A stretch of DNA of 41,813 nucleotides from JAAYBG01 sp964411675 (GTDB taxonomy: Bacteria; Bacillota_I; Bacilli_A; ML615J-28; CAG-698), in assembly GCA_964411675.1 (NCBI GenBank), contig CAYPLR010000012.1:1-41813 (forward strand), given 5' to 3'. The position numbers and the translations under genes are program-made. The notes under the pieces were generated by a model. It saw only the letters and a list, made by a program, of their open reading frames with translations. It made no database searches and was not told where the DNA came from. Of the stretch, positions 15,281-23,554 are shown in pieces (the stretch's first letter is position 1; each line of letters starts with the position of its first letter).

Positions 15281-16634
15281 TAAGAATGAAATGCGATTAT
15301 TAGAAATAGAAAAACGATTAACGACCTTTGAAGAGGTTGCTTTAGGATACAATGAGGAAGAAGCTATTCTTGAATCCAATCGTTGCCTAAATTGTAAGAC
15401 AAAACCTTGTGTGAAATCTTGTCCAGTAGCGATTGACATCCCTCGATTTATTACCAAAATCAAGGAAAAAGATGTCCAAGGTGCTTATCAGGTGATCAGT
15501 GAAGCCAATTTATTACCAGGAGTTTGCGGAAGAGTTTGTCCCCAAGAATCACAATGTGAGTCCACTTGTGTGAGAGCGATTAAAGGAGAAGCGGTTGCCA
15601 TTGGTCGTTTAGAGCGTTATGTAGCAGACCACGTTCAAGGAAATCCTAAAGCACAAATATCGAAGAATCAATATAAAGTTGCTATCATCGGTTCAGGACC
15701 AGCAGGCTTAGCTTGTGCGGGTGTTCTCATTGAAAAAGGCTATCAAGTGACTGTTTACGAAGCCATGCATGAAAATGGTGGTGTTTTAGTCTATGGAATT
15801 CCTGAATTTCGACTACCCAAGCGAATCGTAAGAGCTGAAATTGATAACTTAAAGCAAATGGGTGTTGTATTTGAGAATAATGTCGTCATTGGTAAAACAC
15901 TATTACTAGAAGAATTGAAACAAGAATTTGATGCCATCTTTATTGGTACAGGAGCAGGACTACCCAAATTCATGAATATTCCTGGAGAAAACTACAATGG
16001 TGTTTTAAGTGCTAATGAGTTTCTAACGAGAATTAATTTAATGAAAGCCTATCAAAAAGAATATGATACTCCATTAAAGAAGATGAAAAATGTTGCAGTT
16101 GTCGGTGGAGGAAATGTGGCAATGGACGCAGCACGATGTGCGAAGCGGCTAGGAGCCAATGTTTTTATCATTTACCGCCGTGGTTTTGAAGAAATGCCAG
16201 CGCGATTAGAAGAAGTCCATCACGCCCAAGAAGAAGGAATCATCTTTAAAAACCTAACCAATCCGATTGCTATCACAGCAAGTGATGATGGTAGAGTAAA
16301 ACAAATTCTATGCCAAGAAATGATTCTTGGTGAAGCGGATGCTAGTGGAAGAAGACGTCCAATTGCGAAGGAAGACTCTAACTTTGCGATTGAGGTAGAC
16401 ACTGTGATTATGGCGATCGGAAATTATCCAAATCCGTTACTGAGAACTTCAACAACCCTCGTATCGTACGATAAATACGACTGTCTAGTAGTTGATGAAA
16501 ACAATCAAACAACTTGTGAAGGAATCTATGGAGGTGGAGATGTAGTGACCGGTGCTGCTACCGTTATTCTAGCGATGGGAGCTGGTAAAAAAGCAGCTTA
16601 TGCCATTGATCAATCTTTACAAGGAAAGAAATAA
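15273..16634 (+). CDS. nfnB: NfnB-type glutamate synthase small-chain-like subunit
   Basis: 453 residues from ATG 15273; an upstream in-frame ATG at 15150 lies inside nfnA and is rejected. The N-terminal Fe-S domain has CLNCKTKPCVKSCPV and CGRVCPQESQCESTC. Two dinucleotide folds follow, VAIIGSGPAGLACAGVLIEKG and VAVVGGGNVAMDAARCAKRLG, then the family end GIYGGGDVVTGAATVILAMG. It forms a heterodimer with NfnA. The same fold occurs as the GltD small chain of glutamate synthase, but no large GltB chain is present here and nfnA is overlapping, so NfnB is preferred. A terminator follows. Confidence 0.9.
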   Translation: MNSKNEMRLLEIEKRLTTFEEVALGYNEEEAILESNRCLNCKTKPCVKSCPVAIDIPRFITKIKEKDVQGAYQVISEANLLPGVCGRVCPQESQCESTCVRAIKGEAVAIGRLERYVADHVQGNPKAQISKNQYKVAIIGSGPAGLACAGVLIEKGYQVTVYEAMHENGGVLVYGIPEFRLPKRIVRAEIDNLKQMGVVFENNVVIGKTLLLEELKQEFDAIFIGTGAGLPKFMNIPGENYNGVLSANEFLTRINLMKAYQKEYDTPLKKMKNVAVVGGGNVAMDAARCAKRLGANVFIIYRRGFEEMPARLEEVHHAQEEGIIFKNLTNPIAITASDDGRVKQILCQEMILGEADASGRRRPIAKEDSNFAIEVDTVIMAIGNYPNPLLRTSTTLVSYDKYDCLVVDENNQTTCEGIYGGGDVVTGAATVILAMGAGKKAAYAIDQSLQGKK

Positions 16635-16641
16635 AAGGAAG

Positions 16642-16668
16642 CCTCTCAATGCTTTGAGAGGTTTTTTT
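16642..16668 (+). terminator. Terminator after nfnB
   Basis: CCTCTCAA (16642-16649), loop TGCT, TTGAGAGG (16654-16661), then TTTTTTTA. Confidence 0.88.
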
Positions 16669-16683
16669 ATTTATTTAAAGAAA

Positions 16684-16710
16684 TTAGCACTAAACACTTG
16701 ACAGTGCTAA
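16684..16710. promoter_or_regulatory. CIRCE operator 1 (HrcA site)
   Basis: Arms TTAGCACTA (16684-16692) and CAGTGCTAA (16702-16710) with the canonical 9-nt spacer. It differs from the consensus TTAGCACTC-N9-GAGTGCTAA only at the inner base of each arm. It overlaps the -35 box of the hrcA promoter. Confidence 0.95.
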
Positions 16711-16726
16711 AACAATGTTGTATAAT
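16698..16726 (+). promoter_or_regulatory. Promoter of the hrcA-grpE-dnaK-dnaJ operon
   Basis: Consensus TTGACA (16698-16703), 17-nt spacer, TATAAT (16721-16726). The -35 box lies inside CIRCE 1 and the -10 box ends one base before CIRCE 2, so HrcA binding at either site would block transcription. Confidence 0.93.
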
Positions 16727-16727
16727 A

Positions 16728-16754
16728 TTAGCAAATGTAGAAGATAAGTGCTAA
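16728..16754. promoter_or_regulatory. CIRCE operator 2 (left arm degenerate)
   Basis: Arms TTAGCAAAT (16728-16736) and AAGTGCTAA (16746-16754) with a 9-nt spacer. The right arm is close to consensus, the left arm is weak in its last three bases. The start of transcription should fall inside it. Confidence 0.85.
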
Positions 16755-16767
16755 TGGAGGGGCGAAA

Positions 16768-17649
16768 ATGATATCAAAACGACAAAAAATGGTGTTAAAA
16801 GCAATTGTTGAAGAATATGTGAAAACCGCTGAACCTGTCGGTTCTAAGATTCTTACCTTGCGACCCGAATTGAAATTAAATGTTTCACCAGCGACAATTC
16901 GTAATGATATGGCTTTATTAGAAGAATTGGGATTGATTATAAAAACACATTCTTCTAGTGGCCGTGTTCCTTCCGAAGAAGGCTATCGATTATATGTCAA
17001 GGAGATTCTTACCGAACAGGAAGTAAAAGAGGTAGCTTTCCCGATGATTGATGAAATCTTGGAACGCGATTTAATAAGTCGAGAACAAGCAATCAAGGAA
17101 AGTATGTCTTTAGTAACCGAATTAACCAATTATGCTTCGATTGTCATGGGATCAGCGAGTTATAATGCCCGTATTAAGAAACTACAGTTTGTTTCNNNNN
17201 NNNNNNNNNNNNNNNNNNNNNNNNNNNNNNNNNNNNNNNNNNNNNNNNNNNNNNNNNNNNNNNNNNNNNNNNNNNNNNNNNNNNNNNNNNNNNNNTTTGT
17301 TAGAACATTTACAGAGATGGCAAAAGATAAGTATTTTTTAGCGGGTCAAAATAAAATACTCAGTCAACCAGAATTCCAAAATATTTCTAAAGTGAAAGAA
17401 CTCTTAACCGCGATTGAACAAAAAGAAATATTTAGAGAAATACGAACCAGTGATGTAGGAATCACAGTTCGAATCGGTAGTGAAAATCAAATCAAAGCCA
17501 TGCAAGACTGTACCGTTATCACGGTTCCCTATGAAATTACCGAAGGCGAGTATGGTGCTATTGCAATCTTTGGACCAACTAGAATGGAATATCAAAAAAT
17601 TATTCCATTACTGGAATACATCGCAAAAAACATTAAAAAGATTATTTAA
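16768..17649 (+). CDS. hrcA: Heat-shock repressor HrcA (interrupted by an assembly gap)
   Basis: Represses the chaperone operon by binding CIRCE, with activity dependent on GroEL. The winged-helix N-terminus is intact: RQKMVLKAIVEEYVKTAEPV, then SPATIRNDMALLEELG and HSSSGRVPSEEGYRLYV. The C-terminal part after the gap contains EGEYGAIAIFGPTRMEYQKI, the usual end of the protein. About 260 codons are present; HrcA is normally about 340, so the 100-N run at 17196-17295 likely stands for roughly 0.25 kb. Two CIRCE sites lie directly upstream, so it is autoregulated. GGAGGGG precedes ATG 16768. Confidence 0.95.
   Translation: MISKRQKMVLKAIVEEYVKTAEPVGSKILTLRPELKLNVSPATIRNDMALLEELGLIIKTHSSSGRVPSEEGYRLYVKEILTEQEVKEVAFPMIDEILERDLISREQAIKESMSLVTELTNYASIVMGSASYNARIKKLQFVXXXXXXXXXXXXXXXXXXXXXXXXXXXXXXXXXXFVRTFTEMAKDKYFLAGQNKILSQPEFQNISKVKELLTAIEQKEIFREIRTSDVGITVRIGSENQIKAMQDCTVITVPYEITEGEYGAIAIFGPTRMEYQKIIPLLEYIAKNIKKII
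17196..17295. other. Assembly gap (100 N) in hrcA
   Basis: No sequence shared by the flanks. The expected HrcA length implies more than 100 bases are missing. Confidence 0.9.
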
Positions 17650-17680
17650 AATGAGCAAAAGAGGAAAGGAAAGATCACAA

Positions 17681-17700
17681 ACTACAGGGTTACCTGTAGT
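17681..17700 (+). promoter_or_regulatory. Hairpin between hrcA and grpE
   Basis: ACTACAGG (17681-17688), loop GTTA, CCTGTAGT (17693-17700): a perfect 8-bp stem with no T tract after it, 17 nt before the grpE start. It is not a terminator by sequence. In B. subtilis the dnaK operon mRNA is, as I recall, processed between hrcA and grpE, and this stem could protect the grpE-dnaK-dnaJ part. Confidence 0.65.
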
Positions 17701-17717
17701 ATGGGATTAGAGTGGTT

Positions 17718-18302
17718 ATGAACAATAGATATCGAGAAGAAGAAAAAGTAGAAAAAACAGAAGAAAAGTCTTCAGAAACAGAAACACCGATTGTTGAAGC
17801 GGAGGAAACGAATCTCCCTAACAATGAAGAAATACTTGCTGAAAACAAGAAATTAAAAGACCAATACTTACGAGTATTAGCGGATGCAGAGAATTTTAAA
17901 CGTCGAATCGATGAAGAAAGAATTCGTGAACGAAAATATGGCAGTCAACGGGTCATGGAAAAAATGGTGAGTGCTTTGGATATCTTCGACCAAGCTGTGA
18001 ACATGCAAACCGATGATGAAAAGCTAAAAGGATTCTTAGCTGGATTCATCATGGTCAACAATAATTTAAAACAGATTTTGGAAGAAGAAGGGGTAAAACC
18101 TATCAAAGCCTTGGGTGAACCATTTGATCCTCGTTATCATCATGCAGTAGAGATAGACTGGGATGAAACAAAGGCCGAAAATATAGTAGTACAAGAGTTA
18201 CAAAAAGGATATTTATTTAAAGATCGAATTTTAAGAGCTTCTTTAGTAAAAGTAAACAAGAAGCCAGAACAAAAAATAAATGAAAATAAACAGGAGGAAT
18301 AA
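17718..18302 (+). CDS. grpE: Nucleotide exchange factor GrpE
   Basis: 194 residues from ATG 17718 (a GTG at 17712 is an alternative). A charged, Glu-rich N-terminal 40 residues leads to the long dimerising helix (LRVLADAENFKRRIDEER) and the C-terminal beta domain ending in a typical KGYLFKDRILRASLVKVNK. GrpE releases ADP from DnaK and acts as its thermosensor. The ribosome site is weak (GAGTGG) and lies just after the hairpin at 17681-17700, so translation may depend on that structure. dnaK starts 3 nt after the stop codon. Confidence 0.95.
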   Translation: MNNRYREEEKVEKTEEKSSETETPIVEAEETNLPNNEEILAENKKLKDQYLRVLADAENFKRRIDEERIRERKYGSQRVMEKMVSALDIFDQAVNMQTDDEKLKGFLAGFIMVNNNLKQILEEEGVKPIKALGEPFDPRYHHAVEIDWDETKAENIVVQELQKGYLFKDRILRASLVKVNKKPEQKINENKQEE

Positions 18303-18305
18303 AAT

Positions 18306-20284
18306 ATGTCAAAAATTATAGGTATCGATTTAGGTACAACAAATTCATGTGTAGCAGTTATGGAAGGTCAAACGGCTACTGTTATTACCAATGCCGATGG
18401 GGATCGTACTACTCCTTCCGTAGTAGCGTTTAAAGATGGGGAAATTTTAGTAGGGGCAATAGCAAAACGACAAGCCATTACGAATCCAAATACCGTTTCT
18501 TCGATTAAAAGAAAAATGGGATCTACTGAAAAAATAGAGATAAACAATAAAAAATATACACCACAAGAAATTTCTGCGATGGTTTTACAAAACTTAAAAG
18601 CAACAGCAGAGAGTTATTTAGGTGAAAAAGTAACAGATGCTGTTATTACTGTTCCTGCATACTTCAATGATGCCCAACGACAAGCAACCAAAGATGCCGG
18701 ACGAATTGCTGGTTTAAATGTAAAACGTATTATTAATGAACCAACAGCAGCGGCTTTGGCGTATGGGATTGATAAGACAGACAAAGAACATACTATTTTA
18801 GTATATGACTTAGGCGGCGGTACATTTGATGTTTCCATCTTAAGTTTAGCCGATGGTACATTCGAAGTAATCGCTACCGCTGGTAATAACCGTCTTGGTG
18901 GGGATGACTTTGACCAAGTGATTATTGATTACTTGGTTGCTGAATTTAAGAAACAAGAAGGTATTGACTTAAGTAAAGATAAAATGGCTTTACAACGATT
19001 AAAAGATGCCGCTGAAAAAGCAAAGAAAGAATTAAGTGGAACGGTAAAATCAGAAATTAGTTTACCATTCATTTCGATGAGTGATCATGGTCCAGTTCAT
19101 TTAAATATGAACTTAACTCGTGCTAAATTTGATGAATTAACCGCATTCCTAGTTGAAAAGACAGTAGGTCCAGTTCGTCAAGCATTAAAAGATGCAAAAA
19201 TGACACCGAAAGACATCGACCAAGTATTATTGGTTGGTGGTTCAACAAGAATTCCAGCGGTTCAAGACATTGTAAAACGCGAATTAGGTAAGGAACCTAA
19301 TAAAGGAGTTAATCCTGATGAAGTAGTAGCGATGGGTGCTGCTATTCAAGGTGGTGTTTTATCAGGAGATGTAAAAGACGTATTATTACTTGATGTTACA
19401 CCATTATCATTAGGTATTGAAACATTAGGTGGTGTATTTACAAAATTAATTGAACGTAATACTACCATTCCTACTTCTAAATCACAAGTATTCTCTACTG
19501 CTGCCGATAATCAACCAGCTGTAGATATTCACGTGTTACAAGGGGAACGTCCAATGGCTGCTGATAATAAAACATTAGGTCGTTTCCAATTAGGAGATAT
19601 TCCTCTAGCTCCACGTGGCGTTCCTCAAATTGAAGTATCTTTTGATATCGATGCCAATGGTATTGTTAATGTAAGTGCTAAAGATTTAGGGACTGGTAAG
19701 AGTCAATCAGTAACCATCCAAAATGGTTCAGGACTAAGTGAAGCTGAAATCAAGAAGATGGTTCGTGAAGCGGAAGAAAACGCAGAAAGCGATAAATTAC
19801 GTAAAGAAGAAGCTGATTTAAAGAACGNNNNNNNNNNNNNNNNNNNNNNNNNNNNNNNNNNNNNNNNNNNNNNNNNNNNNNNNNNNNNNNNNNNNNNNNN
19901 NNNNNNNNNNNNNNNNNNNNNNNNNNNGAAGAAAACGCAGAAAGCGATAAATTACGTAAAGAAGAAGCTGATTTAAAGAACGAATGTGAACAAATCATTT
20001 TTGCCGCTAAGAAATCAATCAAAGATCTAGGTGAAGATGTAACAGCTCAAGAAAAAGAAGATATCGAAACAAAATCAAAAGATTTAGAAGAAGCTCTAAA
20101 GGGCAAAGATTTAGAAGATATTAAGAAAAAGAAAGAAGAATTGTTGAAGATTAGTCAAAATGTCGCTATGCGCGCTTATCAAAAAGCACAAAAAGAAAGC
20201 GGAGCTAAGAATTCATCAACAAATGGAAACTCAAATAGCGGCGATGATGCTGTTGATGCTGAGTACGAAGATTCAAGCAACTAA
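18306..20284 (+). CDS. dnaK: Chaperone DnaK (Hsp70), falsely split by an assembly gap
   Basis: ATPase domain starts IIGIDLGTTNSCVAVMEG; further markers are NEPTAAALAYG, VYDLGGGTFDVSIL and LVGGSTRIPAVQ. The substrate-binding domain (DVTPLSLGIETLGGVFTKLI) and helical lid follow, and the C-terminus is an acidic tail ending DAEYEDSSN. The 100 N at 19828-19927 are flanked by the same 55 bp on both sides (19773-19827 and 19928-19982). Removing 155 bp leaves 1,824 bp, an intact 607-residue protein of normal DnaK length. Treat the gene as complete and not as frameshifted. CAGGAGG precedes the ATG. It works with GrpE and DnaJ encoded on either side. Confidence 0.98.
19773..19982. other. Artefactual gap in dnaK: 55-bp duplicate ends around 100 N
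   Basis: The 55 bases before the N run equal the 55 bases after it. The two contig ends overlap and should have been merged; there is no missing sequence here. Confidence 0.93.
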
Positions 20285-20302
20285 AACAAGAGAGGGTAAT
20301 CT

Positions 20303-21412
20303 ATGGCCAAAAGAGATTATTATGATGTGCTAGGAGTTTCTAAAACTGCAACGGATGATGAGATTAAAAAAGCGTATCGTAGCTTAGCAAAAAAGTATCA
20401 TCCTGATGTTAGCACTGAGCCTAACGCAGAAGAGAAATTTAAAGAAATTCAAGAAGCATACGAAGTATTAAGCGATCAGCAAAAACGAGAACAATATAAT
20501 CAATTTGGTCATGAAGGCCCAAGCATGGGTCAAGGATTTGGCGGTTTTGATTTCGGTGGCTTTGGTGGTGGCTTTGAAGACATTCTATCATCCATGTTTG
20601 GTGGTGGTCGTCGCTCTTCATCAACTGGGACCAATGCTCGCGGTAACGATTTAAGAACCACTGTTACGGTTACATTCGAAGAAGCTGCATTTGGTACCGA
20701 AAAGGAAATATCAATTAGCAAATATGAAACATGCCCTAGCTGTAGTGGATTAGGAGCTGAATCAAAAAGTGATATTGATGTATGTCCGAAATGTCGAGGA
20801 AGAGGTCGTGTTGTTCAAGAACAATCTACTTTGTTTGGCCGCATCCAAACAGAAGCAGTTTGTCCAAATTGTGGTGGACGCGGTAAGATTATTAAAAAGA
20901 AATGTTCGACTTGTAATGGAGAAGGACGCGTAAAGAAATTAGCAAAAATTAAAGTGAAAATACCATCAGGAATTGAAGATGGTCAAGGCTTAAAACTATC
21001 GGGATATGGGGAAGCCGGACCTAGTGGTGGTATTAGTGGTGATTTATACATTAATATTGTTGTAAAACCTCATGAGATTTTTGTTCGCGATGGCTTAAAC
21101 GTTTATATGGAAATGCCAATTACTTTCTCACAAGCAGCATTAGGAGCCATGATTACCATACCAACTTTATACGGTGATGTGGATATGAAAATCCCGGCTG
21201 GCACGCAAACGGGAACAAAATTCAAACTAGCCAATAAAGGTATCACAAGTCAACGTAGTGGCAACACGGGAAGCCAATACGTAGCAGTGAATGTGGTAAC
21301 ACCAACAAAATTGAACTCCGAGCAAAGAGATTTATTTAATAAATTATCACGAACCAACGAAAAAACAGAATCCGTTTTTGATAAGATTAAAAAATTTTTT
21401 AAGAGCAATTAA
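20303..21412 (+). CDS. dnaJ: Chaperone DnaJ (Hsp40)
   Basis: 369 residues. J domain at residues 1-70 with HPD in KKYHPDVS, then a Gly/Phe-rich linker (GFGGFDFGGFGGGFED), then four zinc-binding repeats CPSCSGLG, CPKCRGRG, CPNCGGRG, CSTCNGEG, and the C-terminal substrate domains. It delivers clients to DnaK and triggers ATP hydrolysis. AGAGAGGG lies before the ATG, 18 nt after dnaK. Last gene of the CIRCE-controlled operon; prmA, which follows dnaJ in B. subtilis, is absent. The stop codon lies in the first copy of a short duplicated sequence whose second copy is part of the terminator. Confidence 0.97.
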   Translation: MAKRDYYDVLGVSKTATDDEIKKAYRSLAKKYHPDVSTEPNAEEKFKEIQEAYEVLSDQQKREQYNQFGHEGPSMGQGFGGFDFGGFGGGFEDILSSMFGGGRRSSSTGTNARGNDLRTTVTVTFEEAAFGTEKEISISKYETCPSCSGLGAESKSDIDVCPKCRGRGRVVQEQSTLFGRIQTEAVCPNCGGRGKIIKKKCSTCNGEGRVKKLAKIKVKIPSGIEDGQGLKLSGYGEAGPSGGISGDLYINIVVKPHEIFVRDGLNVYMEMPITFSQAALGAMITIPTLYGDVDMKIPAGTQTGTKFKLANKGITSQRSGNTGSQYVAVNVVTPTKLNSEQRDLFNKLSRTNEKTESVFDKIKKFFKSN

Positions 21413-21434
21413 TGTTACAAGAGCAATTAATGTT
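21401..21434 (+). repeat. 16-bp direct repeat spanning the dnaJ stop
   Basis: AAGAGCAATTAATGTT occurs at 21401-21416, where it encodes the last codons and stop of dnaJ, and again at 21419-21434, where it forms the left half of the terminator. Confidence 0.8.
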
Positions 21435-21446
21435 GCTCTTTTTATT
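21419..21446 (+). terminator. Terminator after dnaJ
   Basis: AAGAGCAA (21419-21426), loop TTAATG, TTGCTCTT (21433-21440), then TTTATT. Confidence 0.82.
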
Positions 21447-21475
21447 ATGAAAAGAACAAAAAGTGTGGTATAATA

Positions 21476-21484
21476 ATTAAAAAT
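21476..21484 (+). promoter_or_regulatory. Extended -10 promoter of rsmE
   Basis: TGG-TATAAT (21476-21484) with no good -35 at 17 nt. ATAGGAG and the rsmE ATG follow. Confidence 0.55.
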
Positions 21485-21495
21485 AGGAGTTACTT

Positions 21496-22251
21496 ATGCA
21501 ACGATACTTTATCAACACGAATGCAATCAAGGGATCCCAGGTGATCATTACCGGACAAGATTATCATCATATCAAAAATGTCATGAGAATGAAGCCAAGC
21601 GATCAAGTCCTTGTTTGCACTGAAAAAGAAAAATCTTACTTAGTAGAAATCGTTACTTTTTCAGACAGCGAAGTCTTCTTAACGATTGTTGAAGAACGAA
21701 ACGATCAAGTTGAACTTCCCCTAGAAGTAACCATTGCTCAGGGAATGGTTCGCCGAGAAAAGACAGAAGAAGTCATTCGTCGTATTAGTGAACTAGGAGC
21801 TAGTTGCTATTTACCAGTTATTATGGAACGTTCGATTGTTAAGATCAAAGAACAGGATCCAAAAAAGACAAATCGTTATCAAATCATTGCCAAAGAAGCA
21901 AGTGAGCAATCGCATCGCACTAAAATCATGACGATTGAAGAACCTTTGTCCTTTGGCAAATTACTAGAATCATTAAAAAATTATGAGTTATGTTTGGTTG
22001 CTTATGAAGAATCAGGTCGAGCAAAAGATCATAGTTTAAAGAAAATCCTCCAAACATTTACAGGAAAAAGCATCATCGTGATTGTTGGTCCTGAAGGAGG
22101 CTTTAGTCCCCAAGAAATTAAATCATTACAAAATACAAAAGCAAAATTGATTGGCTTAGGACCAAGAATATTGCGTACCGAAACAGCACCTTTATATATT
22201 ATGAGTGTGATTAGTTATCAATTTGAAGAAGGAGAAACCAATGAAAATTAG
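21496..22251 (+). CDS. rsmE: 16S rRNA m3U1498 methyltransferase RsmE
   Basis: 251 residues. N-terminal PUA-like domain (ITGQDYHHIKNVMRMK) and C-terminal SPOUT methyltransferase knot with IIVIVGPEGGFSPQEI and LGPRILRTETAPLYIMSVI, the SAM-binding signature of the family. It methylates N3 of U1498 of 16S rRNA in the assembled 30S subunit. It heads a unit with mtaB, which overlaps its last 11 nt, and the DEAD-box gene. Position next to dnaJ is conserved in Bacillota. Confidence 0.95.
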   Translation: MQRYFINTNAIKGSQVIITGQDYHHIKNVMRMKPSDQVLVCTEKEKSYLVEIVTFSDSEVFLTIVEERNDQVELPLEVTIAQGMVRREKTEEVIRRISELGASCYLPVIMERSIVKIKEQDPKKTNRYQIIAKEASEQSHRTKIMTIEEPLSFGKLLESLKNYELCLVAYEESGRAKDHSLKKILQTFTGKSIIVIVGPEGGFSPQEIKSLQNTKAKLIGLGPRILRTETAPLYIMSVISYQFEEGETNEN

Positions 22252-23554
22252 TTATTGTTCCTTAGGTTGTAAAGTAAATCTTTACGAAACAGAAGCAATT
22301 ATCAATGAATTTCTTGAAAAAGGCTATGAATTAGTCGATTTTGATGAAATCAGTGACATATATATTATCAATACTTGCACAGTTACCGCAATAGCAGATT
22401 CCAAGAGTAGAAAAATGATTCGTCAAGCAACGAAAAAAAATCCAGAAGCAATTGTAGCAGTAATGGGTTGTTTTTCTCAATTAAACGCGGAAATAGTAAA
22501 AAATATTCCTGGAGTGGATATTGTCATCGGTACAGCAAATCGTCATCAGTTAATTCAACTGATTGAAGAATGTATCACAGAGCGAAAACAAAGCTGCTCT
22601 GTGATGAATTACAAAGAAATCAAAGAATATGAAGAATTAAAAATCAAAAAGTTTAGTCATAAAATCCGAGGATTTGTGAAGATCCAAGATGGATGTAATA
22701 ATTTTTGTAGTTATTGTGCGATTCCCTATGCACGAGGAACGATTAAAAGTAGAAAACCCGAAGATGTTGTTTCTGAAATCGAGTTATTAACCGACCAAGG
22801 AATGAAAGAAATCGTCTTAACAGGAATCAATACTGGCACTTATGGTCAAGATTTTACGCATTATTCATTAAGCAATTTGCTAGCTGAAATCGTTGAAAAG
22901 GTACCAAATTTAGGCCGTATTCGCATTTCATCGATTGAAGCAACTGAGATTAGCGATGAATTACTTTCGACTATGAGCGAAAATAAGGAGCATATCTGTA
23001 ACCACCTTCATGTCCCTCTACAAGCGGGATCCGATCCTGTTTTAAAACGAATGAATCGAAAATATAATATCAGCGAATATCAAGCTAAAATTGAAAAAAT
23101 TAGAAGAACTTTTCCTAAAATTAACATTACAACGGATTGTTTAGCAGGCTTTCATGGGGAAACTGAGGAAGATTTTCAAAATGCGAAAGCGTTGATTGAA
23201 CAGATAAGTTTTGGGGAAATGCATGTATTTCCTTTTTCTCCTCGTCCCAATACGTTAGCCTATACGCTAGATCATCCTATTGATGCAGCAACCAAAAAAC
23301 AAAGAGTGAATGATTTATTAGCCTTAAATCAAAAAAAGGCTCTCGAATATCGCCAACAATTTTTGGGTGAAATTTTGGAAGTAATTGTTGAAAAGAATGA
23401 AAATGGAATTGCCTATGGTCATTCTAGTAATTATTTAGAAGTGGAATTTCCTTGTTTAACGGCGAAACCCAATGATTTAATCAAAGTAAAACTAATGAAA
23501 GCCAATTACCCTATCTCGAAAGGAGAGGTTGTTCATGAATCAGAAACCAAATAA
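22241..23554 (+). CDS. mtaB: tRNA t6A37 methylthiotransferase MtaB
   Basis: 437 residues from ATG 22241, set by GAAGGAG upstream. The N-terminal domain holds three Fe-S cysteines (SLGCKVNLYETE, NTCTVT, VMGCFSQ), the radical SAM core has DGCNNFCSYCAIPYARG (CxxxCxxC), and a TRAM domain ends the protein. It adds the methylthio group to t6A at tRNA position 37 to give ms2t6A. MtaB and not MiaB or RimO is chosen from the CKVNLYETE start and from the rsmE neighbour (B. subtilis yqeU-yqeV). Overlaps rsmE by 11 nt and the helicase gene by 20 nt. Confidence 0.93.
   Translation: MKISYCSLGCKVNLYETEAIINEFLEKGYELVDFDEISDIYIINTCTVTAIADSKSRKMIRQATKKNPEAIVAVMGCFSQLNAEIVKNIPGVDIVIGTANRHQLIQLIEECITERKQSCSVMNYKEIKEYEELKIKKFSHKIRGFVKIQDGCNNFCSYCAIPYARGTIKSRKPEDVVSEIELLTDQGMKEIVLTGINTGTYGQDFTHYSLSNLLAEIVEKVPNLGRIRISSIEATEISDELLSTMSENKEHICNHLHVPLQAGSDPVLKRMNRKYNISEYQAKIEKIRRTFPKINITTDCLAGFHGETEEDFQNAKALIEQISFGEMHVFPFSPRPNTLAYTLDHPIDAATKKQRVNDLLALNQKKALEYRQQFLGEILEVIVEKNENGIAYGHSSNYLEVEFPCLTAKPNDLIKVKLMKANYPISKGEVVHESETK

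Noticed and set aside
15273..16634. Glutamate synthase small subunit (gltD)
   Set aside because: No large subunit gene is present and the overlapping partner is an FAD/[2Fe-2S] NfnA-type protein.
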